From Streptomyces sp. R302 (GTDB lineage Bacteria > Actinomycetota > Actinomycetes > Streptomycetales > Streptomycetaceae), in assembly GCF_012927245.1 (NCBI RefSeq), contig NZ_JABBGE010000009.1, positions 372,001 to 436,000 of the forward strand: 64,000 nucleotides of DNA. The letters are read 5' to 3'. The translations under genes were made by a program, and so were the position numbers. The notes below the pieces were generated by a model. It made no database searches. It was not told where the DNA came from and saw only the letters and a program-made list of their open reading frames with translations. Below, in pieces: positions 1 to 8,035 of the stretch. The first letter of the stretch is position 1. Each line of letters opens with the position of its first letter.

Positions 1-122
1 TCTCCGGGGCCTCCTCCAACTCTCCTGATACATCAGTACGATGACGGCGCATCAGTAGCCACGGTGGCCGGGCGCCCGCGCGCGCCCGGGCGACCGGCAG
101 CCGGTAGAGGGGTTCACCGTCC
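1..122 (+). promoter_or_regulatory. Leader of the aldehyde dehydrogenase gene
   Basis: No gene is visible here. The octamer CATCAGTA occurs twice as a direct repeat, at 31-38 and 50-57, about two helical turns apart, which would suit a dimeric regulator. A purine-rich stretch around 104-110 can serve as ribosome binding site for the ATG at 123. No clear -10/-35 pair was identified. Confidence 0.3.
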
Positions 123-1580
123 ATGTCGCACTTCACCGACCTGGCCCACCAGTTCATCGACGGCGAGTGGAAGCCGGGCAGCGGCTCCTGGGACATCATC
201 GACTTCAACCCGTACACCGGGGAGAAGCTCGCCTCGATCACGGTGGCCACCGTCGAGGAGGTGGACCGCGCCTACCGGGCCGCCGAGCGCGCGCAGGCCG
301 CCTGGGCCGAGACCAACCCGTACACCCGCCGCCTCGTCTTCGAGCGGGCCCTGCGGATCGTCGAGGACCGCGAGGACGAGCTGGCCGAGACGATCGTCGC
401 CGAGCTCGGCGGCACCCGCCTCAAGGCCGCCTTCGAGCTGCACCTCGCCAAGGAGTTCCTGCGCGAGGCGGTCCAGCTGGCGCTGCGCCCCGAGGGCCGC
501 ATCCTGCCGTCGCCGGTCGACGGCAAGGAGAACCGCGTCTACCGCCTCCCGGTCGGCGTCGTCGGCGTCATCTCCCCCTTCAACTTCCCCTTCCTCCTCT
601 CCCTCAAGTCGGTCGCCCCGGCGCTCGCGCTCGGCAACGCCGTCGTCCTCAAGCCGCACCAGAACACCCCGATCTGCGGCGGCACCCTGGTCGCGAAGAT
701 CCTGGAGGAGGCGGGCCTCCCGGCCGGTCTGCTCAACGTCGTCGTCACCGACATCGCCGAGATCGGCGACGCGCTCCTCACCCACCCGGTCCCGAAGGTC
801 ATCTCCTTCACCGGCTCCGACAAGGTCGGCCGCCACGTGGCCACGGTCTGCGCCCAGAACTTCAAGCACGCCGTCCTCGAACTCGGCGGCAACAGCGCCC
901 TGATCGTCCTCGACGACGCCGACCTCGACTACGCCGTCGACGCCGCCGTCTTCAGCCGCTTCGTGCACCAGGGCCAGGTCTGCATGGCCGCCAACCGCGT
1001 CCTCGTCGACCGGCGGGTGGAGGCGGAGTTCACCGAGAAGTTCGTGGCGAAGGTGAAGACCCTGCGCGTCGGCGACCCGGCCGACCCCGCCACCCACATC
1101 GGCCCGCTCATCAACTCCCAGCAGGCCGAGTCGGTCGACGGGGCCGTCGAGCAGGCCGTCGCGGCCGGCGCCACCGCGCTGCTGCGCGGCGGCGTGGAGG
1201 GCAACGTCGTCTCCCCGTCCGTGCTGACCGGCATCCCCGCCGGCGCCCCCGTCCTCTCCCAGGAGATCTTCGGCCCGGTCGCCCTGATCCTCCCCTTCGA
1301 CGGCGAGGACGAGGCCGTGCGGATCGCCAACGACACCCCGTACGGGCTCAGCGGCGCCGTCCACACCGCCGATGTCGAGCGGGGCGTGCGGGTCGCCAAG
1401 CGCATCCACACCGGCATGATCCACATCAACGACGGCACCGTGCACGACGAGCCGATCGTCCCCTTCGGCGGCGAGAAGCACTCGGGCATCGGGCGGCTCA
1501 ACGGCGACGCGATGATCGAGGCCTTCACCACCCAGAAGTGGATCTCCATCCAGCACGGCCGGAGCCGGTTCCCCTTCTAG
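123..1580 (+). CDS. Aldehyde dehydrogenase family protein (NAD(P)+-dependent)
   Basis: Oxidises an aldehyde to the acid with NAD(P)+ in the cytoplasm; the substrate cannot be told from sequence. The 485 residues are full length for the ALDH superfamily. Visible family features are the SPFNFP segment with catalytic Asn near 154, the FTGS cofactor loop near 229-232, the general base Glu in LELGGN near 253, the nucleophilic Cys in GQVCMA near 287, and the C-terminal PFGGEKHSG segment. The wording of these motifs is close to benzaldehyde/vanillin dehydrogenase-type enzymes, which is only a guess at substrate. The gene stands alone on the plus strand, 73 nt before the DinB-like gene. Confidence 0.93.
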   Translation: MSHFTDLAHQFIDGEWKPGSGSWDIIDFNPYTGEKLASITVATVEEVDRAYRAAERAQAAWAETNPYTRRLVFERALRIVEDREDELAETIVAELGGTRLKAAFELHLAKEFLREAVQLALRPEGRILPSPVDGKENRVYRLPVGVVGVISPFNFPFLLSLKSVAPALALGNAVVLKPHQNTPICGGTLVAKILEEAGLPAGLLNVVVTDIAEIGDALLTHPVPKVISFTGSDKVGRHVATVCAQNFKHAVLELGGNSALIVLDDADLDYAVDAAVFSRFVHQGQVCMAANRVLVDRRVEAEFTEKFVAKVKTLRVGDPADPATHIGPLINSQQAESVDGAVEQAVAAGATALLRGGVEGNVVSPSVLTGIPAGAPVLSQEIFGPVALILPFDGEDEAVRIANDTPYGLSGAVHTADVERGVRVAKRIHTGMIHINDGTVHDEPIVPFGGEKHSGIGRLNGDAMIEAFTTQKWISIQHGRSRFPF

Positions 1581-1653
1581 GACGGGATCTGTCCTACTCC
1601 GTCGGTAGCGTGGGCCCTGCCCGACAGCGACACGGACGGAAGGCGGACACATC

Positions 1654-2205
1654 ATGGTGGCTCTTGTTCCCGCGGAGGCCCCCGGCGACGAGCGCGGCGC
1701 GTTCCTCGACTTCGTGGAGGCCCAGCGCGCCGCGCTCCGCCGCGCCCTCCTCGGCCTCACCGAGGAGCAGGCGGCGAGCCGGCCCAGCGCCAGCGAGCTG
1801 AGCCTCTCCGGCCTGGTCAAGCACGTGGCCGAGGTGGAGCTGAACTGGCTCCGCCTCGCCCAGCGGAAGGAGAACGAACGGCAGCGGACCCAGGAGACCT
1901 GGGGCGAGGCCTTCCGGCTCGTCGACGGCGAGACGATCCCCGAGGTGCTCGCCTTCTGGGACGGCGTGGCCAAGGAGACCGAGGAGTTCGTCCGCACGGT
2001 TCCGAGCCTGGACGACACCTTCCCGCTGCCGCCCGCGCCCTGGTTCCCGAAGGACGGCCGGGTGTCGGTCCGCTGGATGCTGCTCCACCTGGTGCAGGAG
2101 ATGGGCCGGCACGCCGGGCACGCGGACGTGATCCGCGAGTCCCTCGACGGCAAGGTCTCCTTCGCGCTGATCGCCGAGGAGAGCGCGCGTACCGCCGGGT
2201 CCTGA
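1654..2205 (+). CDS. DinB/DUF664-family protein (mycothiol transferase-like)
   Basis: A 183-residue protein of the DinB-like four-helix-bundle superfamily, whose actinobacterial members include metal-dependent thiol S-transferases that use mycothiol. The histidine of LVKHVAEVE (near residue 54) and the paired histidines of RHAGHADVIRE near the C-terminus are placed as expected for the family's metal triad. A GGAAGG ribosome binding site precedes the ATG by about 10 nt. It ends just before a perfect inverted repeat that precedes the PadR gene. The actual substrate is unknown. Confidence 0.85.
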   Translation: MVALVPAEAPGDERGAFLDFVEAQRAALRRALLGLTEEQAASRPSASELSLSGLVKHVAEVELNWLRLAQRKENERQRTQETWGEAFRLVDGETIPEVLAFWDGVAKETEEFVRTVPSLDDTFPLPPAPWFPKDGRVSVRWMLLHLVQEMGRHAGHADVIRESLDGKVSFALIAEESARTAGS

Positions 2206-2213
2206 CCCGCCTA

Positions 2214-2235
2214 CTCTGGTCGGAATCGACCAGAG
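2214..2235 (+). promoter_or_regulatory. Perfect 9-bp inverted repeat upstream of padR-type gene
   Basis: Arms CTCTGGTCG (2214-2222) and CGACCAGAG (2227-2235) are exact complements with a 4-nt spacer. The right arm runs into the ribosome binding site of the regulator starting at 2248. It could be an autoregulatory operator or a weak terminator of the preceding gene; there is no T-tract, and the position over the RBS favours an operator. Confidence 0.5.
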
Positions 2236-2247
2236 AGGTACGTGGGG

Positions 2248-2883
2248 ATGTCGGCGATCCGCCTTCTCGTCCTGGGCGCGGTGAAGCAGCACGGCCGCGC
2301 CCACGGCTACCAGGTGCGCAACGACCTGGAGTACTGGGGCGCGCACGAGTGGTCCAACGCCAAGCCGGGCTCGATCTACCACGCGCTCAAGCAGATGGCG
2401 AAGCAGGGACTGCTGCGCGCCGAGGAGCTGGCGCCGAGCACGGTCGGCGGTCCTCCCAGGGTCGAGTACGAGATCACCGAGGCGGGCCGGGAGGAGTACC
2501 TGCGGCTGCTCCGGGAGGCGCTGGCCACCTACGACCAGCAGATGGACGTGCTGTCGGCGGCGGTCGGCTTCATCGTCGACCTGCCGCGCGCGGAGGCGGT
2601 GGAGCTGCTGCGCGAGCGGCTGCGGGGCCTGGACGCCTGGCGGTCGGCGGTGACGGAGTACTACGTCCCGGAGGGCGGTCCGGCGCAGCTCGGGCACATC
2701 GGCGAGATCATGCACCTCTGGGTGCACTCGGCGGACGCCGGCCGGGCGTGGACGCTCGGGCTGATCGAGCGGATCGAGGGCGGGGCGTACACCTTCGCGG
2801 GGGAGGGCGAGCCGTTCGTGGGCGTCCTGGCGGAGGGGCAGGAGAACCCGTACGCGACGACCGGTGACGCCGGCGAGGAGTAA
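2248..2883 (+). CDS. PadR family transcriptional regulator
   Basis: A 211-residue regulator with an N-terminal PadR winged helix (IRLLVLGAVKQHGRAHGYQ, then SIYHALKQMAKQGLL as the recognition region, then the PRVEYEITEAG wing) and a C-terminal helical dimerisation domain of the Vir type. ATG 2248 is preferred over the in-frame GTG 2242 because GAGAGG sits 9 nt upstream of it. It lies directly before an ABC transporter, the usual arrangement for PadR repressors that control drug-export pumps. Two copies of a palindromic sequence occur in the gap between them. Confidence 0.9.
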   Translation: MSAIRLLVLGAVKQHGRAHGYQVRNDLEYWGAHEWSNAKPGSIYHALKQMAKQGLLRAEELAPSTVGGPPRVEYEITEAGREEYLRLLREALATYDQQMDVLSAAVGFIVDLPRAEAVELLRERLRGLDAWRSAVTEYYVPEGGPAQLGHIGEIMHLWVHSADAGRAWTLGLIERIEGGAYTFAGEGEPFVGVLAEGQENPYATTGDAGEE

Positions 2884-2946
2884 TCAAGTTTGACTAGCCC
2901 GGGAAGCGGGCATACCCTCCCGCCGGAGCTGCTCGTCAAATTTGAC
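2883..2946 (+). promoter_or_regulatory. Twin palindromic operators before the ABC transporter
   Basis: GTCAAATTTGAC at 2935-2946 is a perfect 12-bp palindrome. ATCAAGTTTGAC at 2883-2894 is a near copy, and both are followed by TAG. They are centred 52 bp apart, about five helical turns, so dimers on both would lie on the same face of DNA. The first overlaps the regulator's stop codon. These are the best candidates for PadR binding sites controlling the downstream genes. Confidence 0.6.
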
Positions 2947-2982
2947 TAGTGGCCATGGGTGGCGTACATCGGGAGGAAACGG

Positions 2983-3976
2983 ATGTCTGTGGGTGGAGAC
3001 GCGATCCTCATGGAGGGCGCGCGCAAGCGGTACGGGGACAAGCGGGCGCTCGACGGCCTCGACCTCGCCGTCGGGCGCGGCACGGTCCACGGCCTGCTCG
3101 GCCCCAACGGGGCGGGCAAGACCACGACGGTACGGGTCCTGGCGACCCTGCTCCGGCACGACGAGGGCCGGGTGCGGGTGGCGGGGCACGACGTACGGAA
3201 GGAGGCCGCCGAGGTCCGGCGCAGGATCGGGCTGCTCGGGCAGCACGCGGCGCTCGACGAGGAGCTGAGCGGCCGGCAGAACCTGGAGATGTTCGGCCGC
3301 CTCTTCCACCTCGGCGCCCGGGGCGCGGGGCTGCGCGCCGACGCGCTCCTGGAGCGGTTCGGCCTCGCCGGCACCGGCCGCAAGCCGGTCCGGCAGTACA
3401 GCGGCGGCATGCGGCGGCGGCTCGACCTCGCCGCGTCCCTCATCACCGAACCGGAGGTGCTCTTCCTGGACGAGCCGACCACCGGCCTCGACCCTCCCCC
3501 AAGCTCTTGAGGAGCAGGGGGGACCCCCATGCCGCGGCGAGGTCTCGGAGGCCGTGCGCTCCCTCGTCCACGGCGGGACGACGGTGCTCCTGACCACCCA
3601 GTACCTGGAGGAGGCCGACCGGCTCGCCGACCGCGTCTCGGTCGTCGACGGCGGCCGGGTGGTCGCCGAGGGCACCCCGGGGGAGCTGAAGTCCCGGGCG
3701 GGCCGGGACCGGATCGACGTCGTCGTCCGGGACGCCGCCCGCCTCGACGAGGCCGTACGGGCGCTGCCCTTCGGCGCCGGCGAGACGGACGTCGACCGGG
3801 ACCGGCGGCTGATCAGCGCGCCCGTACGGGACCGGATGGCCTCCCTCGCGGAGGTCGTACGGGCCCTGGAGGCGGCCGGGATCGAGGCCGAGGACGTGGC
3901 GCTGCGGCGCCCCACGCTGGACGAGGCCTTCCTGCGGCTGACGGAGGACGAGGAGAAGAAGGAGGTGGCGGTATGA
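2983..3976 (+). pseudogene. Drug-export type ABC transporter ATPase (DrrA-like), split by +1 frameshift at a hairpin repeat
   Basis: The first reading frame (2983-3510) carries Walker A GPNGAGKT, the signature QYSGGMRRRLD and Walker B EVLFLDEPTTGLD, then meets TGA at 3508. The rest of the protein (RGEVSEAVRSLV, the switch region TTQYLEEADRLADR and a DUF4162-like tail) continues in the +1 frame to 3976. The break coincides exactly with the hairpin repeat at 3493-3529. Skipping one C after the codon at 3496-3498 would give one uninterrupted protein of about 330 residues. ATG 2983 is chosen for the GGGAGG 6 nt before it; the permease start overlaps the stop as ATGA. It may be a dead gene, a recoded gene or an assembly problem. 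Confidence 0.8.
3493..3529 (+). repeat. GC hairpin repeat, copy 1 (inside ABC ATPase gene)
   Basis: The element has the form CCTCCCCC, AA, GCTC, loop TTGAG, GAGC, A, GGGGGG, ACCCCCA. CCCCC pairs with GGGGG and GCTC with GAGC. A near-identical element lies at 4245-4279 in the next gene, with a loop of three rather than five nucleotides. It interrupts the conserved sequence just after Walker B and moves the reading frame by +1. No transposase is associated. Confidence 0.85.
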
Positions 3977-4768
3977 GCGCCGCCGCGTACGCGCTGAGCG
4001 ACTGCTGGACGATGACCCGGCGCGAGCTGGCCCACTGGGCGCGGCAGCCGGTCGCGGTCGTCGTCGGGCTCGTCTTCCCGGTGATGATGCTGCTGATGTT
4101 CGGCTACCTGGTCGGCGGCGGCCGCGCCGTACAGGGGGAGTACGTCGACTACCTGGTGCCCGGGATGCTCACGCTGACCATGGTGTTCGGGCTCGAAGGG
4201 ACGATGACGGCGGTCACCCGGGACCTGGACAAGGGGGTCGTCGACCTCCCCCGAGCTCTTCGAGCAGGGGGGACCCCCACGCTCCATGCCCATGGCCGAC
4301 GGCGCCGTGCTCGTCGGCCGGGCGGCGGCCGACATGCTCCAGTCGGCGGCCGGACTCCTCGTGATGGTCGGCGTCGGGTACGCGATGGGCTGGAGCGCCC
4401 GGGGTGGCTTCGCCGCCTTCGCGGGCGCGCTCGGACTGCTCCTGCTGCTGCGCTTCGCGATGCTGTGGATCGGCATCTACCTGGCGCTCGTGGCGGGGAA
4501 GCCGGAGCTGGTGCAGGCCGTGCAGATCCTGGTCTGGCCGGTCGGCTTCCTCTCCAACGCCTTCGCGTCGCCGGACTCCATGCCGGGCTGGCTGGGCACG
4601 GCCGTCGAGTGGAACCCGATGTCGGCGACGGCCACGGCGGTCCGGGAGCTGTTCGGCAACCCGGGCGGCGAACCGGGGGGGGTGACGGCGGCGGTGCTGT
4701 GGCCGCTGGCGCTCCTCGCGGTGTTCTTCCCGCTGGCGGTACGGAGGTTCCACCGGCTCGGACGCTGA
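3973..4768 (+). pseudogene. ABC-2 type permease, split by +1 frameshift at a second hairpin repeat
   Basis: The N-terminal part from ATG 3973 has a cytoplasmic start (MTRRELAHWARQP), a first membrane helix and the family segment YLVPGMLTLTMVFG, reaching DLDKGVVD at 4245. The remainder (RSMPMADGAVLVGRAAADML followed by four more membrane helices, ending RRFHRLGR) is in the +1 frame. The hairpin repeat at 4245-4279 sits exactly at the join. In the uncorrected frame, translation would run into unrelated Arg/Gly-rich sequence. Skipping one C at 4252 restores a protein of about 264 residues, normal for ABC-2 permeases partnered with DrrA-like ATPases. Confidence 0.8.
4245..4279 (+). repeat. GC hairpin repeat, copy 2 (inside ABC permease gene)
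   Basis: The element has the form CCTCCCCC, GA, GCTC, loop TTC, GAGC, A, GGGGGG, ACCCCCA. It has the same stem design as the copy at 3493-3529 and sits 752 bp downstream. Read in the +1 frame, both copies encode a similar short proline/glutamate/glycine peptide (ELFEQGGPP here, QALEEQGGPP in copy 1). No further copy was noticed elsewhere in the window. Confidence 0.85.
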
Positions 4769-4830
4769 ACCCGGGGCCGTATCACGGGACGTGGGAGGAC
4801 AGTGACCCCCGAGGGGCAGGGGGAGGTCCG

Positions 4831-5119
4831 ATGCGCGTTCCCGTTTCCCGGGCGCAGGCTCCGCTCCGCGCGCTCGTCGTACTGCTGCCGGCCGGGGCGC
4901 TGGCCGCCTGCACGGGCGGTCCTGAACCGGCGCCCCGGCCACCGCAGCCTGGACGGCGGCTGGACCTTCCGGGAGATCCCTGACGGCACCGGGTACGTCC
5001 GCCGGACCGCGGCCGGGCTCCTCCGGCAGAACTCCCGGTGCCGGTACGGGCTGACGCGCGACGGGGTCCGCTGGTCGGAGTTCCGGCTGGCCTGCGGCGA
5101 GGAGGGCGCCCCTCAGTGA
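4831..5119 (+). pseudogene. Small lipoprotein gene, apparently frameshifted
   Basis: From ATG 4831 (GGGGGAGG just upstream) the frame encodes an Arg-containing n-region, a hydrophobic helix and the lipobox LAAC (Cys near residue 27), but stops at 4983. A well-formed continuation (SLDGGWTFREIPDGTGYVRR to FRLACGEEGAPQ) lies in the +1 frame up to 5119. The join falls near the CCC-C at 4933-4936. The fused product would be about 95 residues. No family was recognised. Its end overlaps the convergent gadB end by 7 nt. It could be a real short 50-residue lipoprotein, a pseudogene or a sequencing error. Confidence 0.55.
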
Positions 5120-6534
5120 TGGAAGGCGGTCGCCGCGGCCTTGTCCCCGGTGAAGGGGTGGGGCTGGCTGCGGAGTTCGGGCAGGAGGCGGTGCAGGTCC
5201 TCGACGAAGAGGCTCGCCAGGTCGGCGGAGAAGCCGTTGCGGCAGACGACCCGCAGGACGGACAGGTCCTCGCGGTGGGCGGGGAAGGTGTAGGCGGGCA
5301 CCAGCCAGCCCTGTTCGCGCAGTCGGCGCGAGACGTCGAAGACGTCGAAGGAGGTGACGTCGGGGGCGGTGGTGAAGGCGAAGACGGGCAGCTGGTCGCC
5401 GCGGGTGAGGAGGCGGAAGTCGCCCATGGCCTCGATGCGTTCGGCGAGGCCGCGGGCGACGTCCCGGCTGGTCTGCTGGACGGCCCGGTAGCCCTCCCGG
5501 CCCAGCCGGAGGAAGGTGTAGTACTGCGCGACGACCTGGGCGCCGGGGCGGGAGAAGTTGAGGGCGAAGGTCGGCATGTCGCCGCCGAGGTAGTTGACCC
5601 GGAAGACCAGCTCCTCGGGGAGCTCCTCGACGCCGCGCCACAGCGCCCAGCCGACGCCCGGGTAGACGAGCCCGTACTTGTGGCCCGAGGTGTTGATCGA
5701 GGAGACGCGGGGGAGCCGGAAGTCCCAGACCAGGTCCTCGTCGAGGAAGGGGGCGACCATGGCGCCGGAGGCGCCGTCGACGTGGACGGGGACGTCGAGG
5801 CCGGTGCGGGCCTGGAGCTCGTCGAGGGCGGCGCAGATCTCGGCGACGGGCTCGTACGAGCCGTCGAAGGTGGAGCCGAGGACGGCGACGACGCCGATGG
5901 TGTTCTCGTCGCAGAGGGCGGCGGCGGAGGCGGCGTCGAGGTGGTAGCGGTCCCCCTCCATGGGGACGAGACGGGCCTCGACCTCCCAGAAGTCGCAGAA
6001 CTTCTCCCAGCAGACCTGCACGTTGACGCCCATCACCAGGTTGGGGCGGGCGGTGGCCGGGTAGCGGTCGGCGTTCCGCTTGGCCCAGCGGCGCTTGAGC
6101 GCCATGCCGGCGAGCATGCAGGCCTCGCTGGAGCCGGTGGTGGAGCAGCCGACGGCGGCGGCCGGGTCGGGGGCGTGCCAGAGGTCGGCGAGCATGGCGA
6201 CGCAGCGGCGTTCGAGCTCGGCGGTGCGCGGGTACTCGTCCTTGTCGATCATGTTCTTGTCGCGGCACTCGGCCATGAGGACACCGGCCTGGGGCTCCAT
6301 CCAGGTGGTGACGAAGGTGGCGAGGTTGAGCCGGGAGTTCCCGTCCAGCATCAGCTCGTCGTGGACCAGCTGGTAGGCGCTGGACGGCGCCAGCGGGCCC
6401 TCGGGCATCCGGTGCTTCGGCGGGGCCTCGGTCATCCCGCCGACGGGGTCGGCCTCGCCGTAGAAGGGGTTGAGGGCGAGCCGGCGGAAGTGCTCGCTGT
6501 CGGTGACGTCGGATCCCTTGTGGAGGGGGGCCAT
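5113..6534 (-). CDS. gadB: Glutamate decarboxylase (PLP-dependent)
   Basis: Converts L-glutamate plus a proton to 4-aminobutyrate and CO2. The 473 residues are full length for GadA/GadB. The PLP pocket is visible: STTGSSEA near 131-138, HVDGASGA with the PLP-contacting Asp near 253, and the Schiff-base lysine in NTSGHKYG near 286. AAGGAG lies 7 nt before ATG 6534. The upstream gene on the same strand, 39 nt away, encodes a ClC channel, so the two are probably one operon. No GadC-type antiporter gene is next to it. Proton consumption by decarboxylation together with anion flux is the logic of acid resistance; in Streptomyces the role could equally be GABA shunt metabolism. Confidence 0.94.
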   Translation of the reverse strand: MAPLHKGSDVTDSEHFRRLALNPFYGEADPVGGMTEAPPKHRMPEGPLAPSSAYQLVHDELMLDGNSRLNLATFVTTWMEPQAGVLMAECRDKNMIDKDEYPRTAELERRCVAMLADLWHAPDPAAAVGCSTTGSSEACMLAGMALKRRWAKRNADRYPATARPNLVMGVNVQVCWEKFCDFWEVEARLVPMEGDRYHLDAASAAALCDENTIGVVAVLGSTFDGSYEPVAEICAALDELQARTGLDVPVHVDGASGAMVAPFLDEDLVWDFRLPRVSSINTSGHKYGLVYPGVGWALWRGVEELPEELVFRVNYLGGDMPTFALNFSRPGAQVVAQYYTFLRLGREGYRAVQQTSRDVARGLAERIEAMGDFRLLTRGDQLPVFAFTTAPDVTSFDVFDVSRRLREQGWLVPAYTFPAHREDLSVLRVVCRNGFSADLASLFVEDLHRLLPELRSQPHPFTGDKAAATAFHH

Positions 6535-6573
6535 CGGGGCTCCTTCTGCGGCGGGCGGGCTGCGGGCGGGGGG

Positions 6574-7851
6574 TCAGCGGAGGGGCTTGCCCTGGTGGTC
6601 GAGTTCGAGCTGCGGGCGGCCGGTGACGACCAGCCAGGCGGGCAGGGTGGCCAGGCAGAGCAGCGAGAGCATCGCCGGGGAGGCGGCGAGCACGGCGGCG
6701 ATGAAGAGGCTCACCCACCCCTGCCGGGTGGTGGCGAGGAGGACGCCGAGGACGGCGGAGGAGACGGCGACCGCCGGGTGGATCTCCGGGACGAGCGCCT
6801 GGGCGACGAGACCGAAGGCGGAGCCGAGGAAGACCGCGGGGAAGACCCGGCCGCCGCGGAAGCCGCAGGCGGCGGCCACGAGGAGGGCGGCGAGCTTCAC
6901 CACGGCCAGCTTCGCCAGCTCCCCGGAGGAGTACACCCCGATGGAGTCGACGAGCTCCTTCGTCTCGTGGAGGCCCTTGAAGAGGGTCAGGTGCCCGCCG
7001 AGCGCGCCGAGCAGGCCGAGCAGCAGTCCGCCGGCCGGCAGCATCACCATCGGGTGCCGCAGCCGGCCGAAGGCCCGGTGGAGGTGGGGGAAGGCGTAGC
7101 AGCCGAGGAGGCCGAAGAGGGCGCCGAGGGTGGCCACGACGAGCGCGGCGAGCAGGTCCTCCCAGCCGGGGTCGGTCAGCGGCGGCAGCCCCATCGCGAA
7201 ACTGGGGTCCGAGAGGAGCTGGGTGGTCATCGCGCCGGCTCCGGCGGCGAGGAGCGGCGCGAAGAGCCGGTCCCACAGGGAGCCCCGGCCGGGCTGCCCG
7301 GTGAGCGCCTCGGAGAGGACCAGGGCGGCGGCGACGGGGGTGCCGAAGAGGGCGCCGAAGGTGCCGGCGACGGCGAGCGAGACCCAGAACGCGCCCGGTA
7401 CGCCCGGCGCGGCCCGCAGGCCCAGCCAGGCGGCCAGGGAGATCGCGGCGGCGATCGTCGGCTGCTCGGGGCCGAGGCTGACGCCGCCGGCGAGGGCGAG
7501 GGTGGAGGCGACGAGGAGGCCGGGCACCACGAGCGGCGGCAGCGGCGGCCCGCCGAGCCCCTCGGAGGCCGGGTCGGGCCCGGCGTGGCCGGGCGCCTTC
7601 CAGATGACCAGGCCGATGGCGACACCGGTGACGGTGAGGACGGTGATCATCCACAGCGAGGAGTACCGGCCGATGTCCAGGGCGTCGGGCACGGTCTCCC
7701 ACAGCACCGACTGGAGCTCCTCGGCGAGCGCGCTGACGCCGAGGAACAGCAGGCCCGATCCGACGCCCACCACGAGGGCGGGCAGCACCTGCGGGAGGAG
7801 GATCCGTACCGGGGCTTCGGCGGGGGCGGTCGCGTCATGATCGGTGGCCAC
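6574..7851 (-). CDS. ClC-family chloride channel/antiporter
   Basis: An integral membrane protein of about 425 residues with some ten hydrophobic segments and the ClC anion-pathway motif GGVSLGPEQP, the equivalent of GREGP with its gating glutamate. GxFGALFGTPVAAAL and FRGGRVFPAVFLG are further family segments. No C-terminal CBS domains are present. The start is uncertain: GTG 7851 (used here) or GTG 7857; the ATG-like extension to 7920 has no ribosome binding site. It is the first gene of the probable ClC-gadB operon. ClC antiporters are known to support extreme acid resistance in E. coli; that this one does so is inferred from the neighbour. Confidence 0.88.
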   Translation of the reverse strand: MATDHDATAPAEAPVRILLPQVLPALVVGVGSGLLFLGVSALAEELQSVLWETVPDALDIGRYSSLWMITVLTVTGVAIGLVIWKAPGHAGPDPASEGLGGPPLPPLVVPGLLVASTLALAGGVSLGPEQPTIAAAISLAAWLGLRAAPGVPGAFWVSLAVAGTFGALFGTPVAAALVLSEALTGQPGRGSLWDRLFAPLLAAGAGAMTTQLLSDPSFAMGLPPLTDPGWEDLLAALVVATLGALFGLLGCYAFPHLHRAFGRLRHPMVMLPAGGLLLGLLGALGGHLTLFKGLHETKELVDSIGVYSSGELAKLAVVKLAALLVAAACGFRGGRVFPAVFLGSAFGLVAQALVPEIHPAVAVSSAVLGVLLATTRQGWVSLFIAAVLAASPAMLSLLCLATLPAWLVVTGRPQLELDHQGKPLR

Positions 7852-7970
7852 CGCCACACCATAAGTGAGCAAATGCCGCACAACACCTCGAAAGGCCGGG
7901 CAACCGGGCGTACATCTCACGTCACGTCAGGACGCGGCCCGACGGCCCGCCCGGGCACCCGACCCCCGAC

Positions 7971-8010
7971 GGGCGCGGGCCCGGGCGGAAGGCCGCCCGG
8001 GCCCGCGCCC
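7971..8010 (-). terminator. Strong hairpin terminator downstream of ybjQ-like gene
   Basis: Perfect 18-bp arms at 7971-7988 and 7993-8010 enclose the 4-nt loop AAGG. It starts 26 nt after the stop of the minus-strand gene ending at 8036 and lies upstream of the ClC gene, so it separates the two transcripts. No T-tract is present, as is usual in streptomycetes. Confidence 0.8.
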
Positions 8011-8035
8011 GCACCCGCTCCCGTACCCTCCGGGG

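Noticed and set aside
3493..4279. Insertion sequence or MITE of a named family
   Set aside because: The element is only about 35 nt, with no transposase-type ends and no clear target duplication, so no named family was assigned.
4214..7702. 1162-residue open frame on the minus strand
   Set aside because: Arg/Pro/Gly-rich translation antisense or out of frame to gadB, the ClC gene and the ABC permease; no domain, and typical of high-GC shadow frames.
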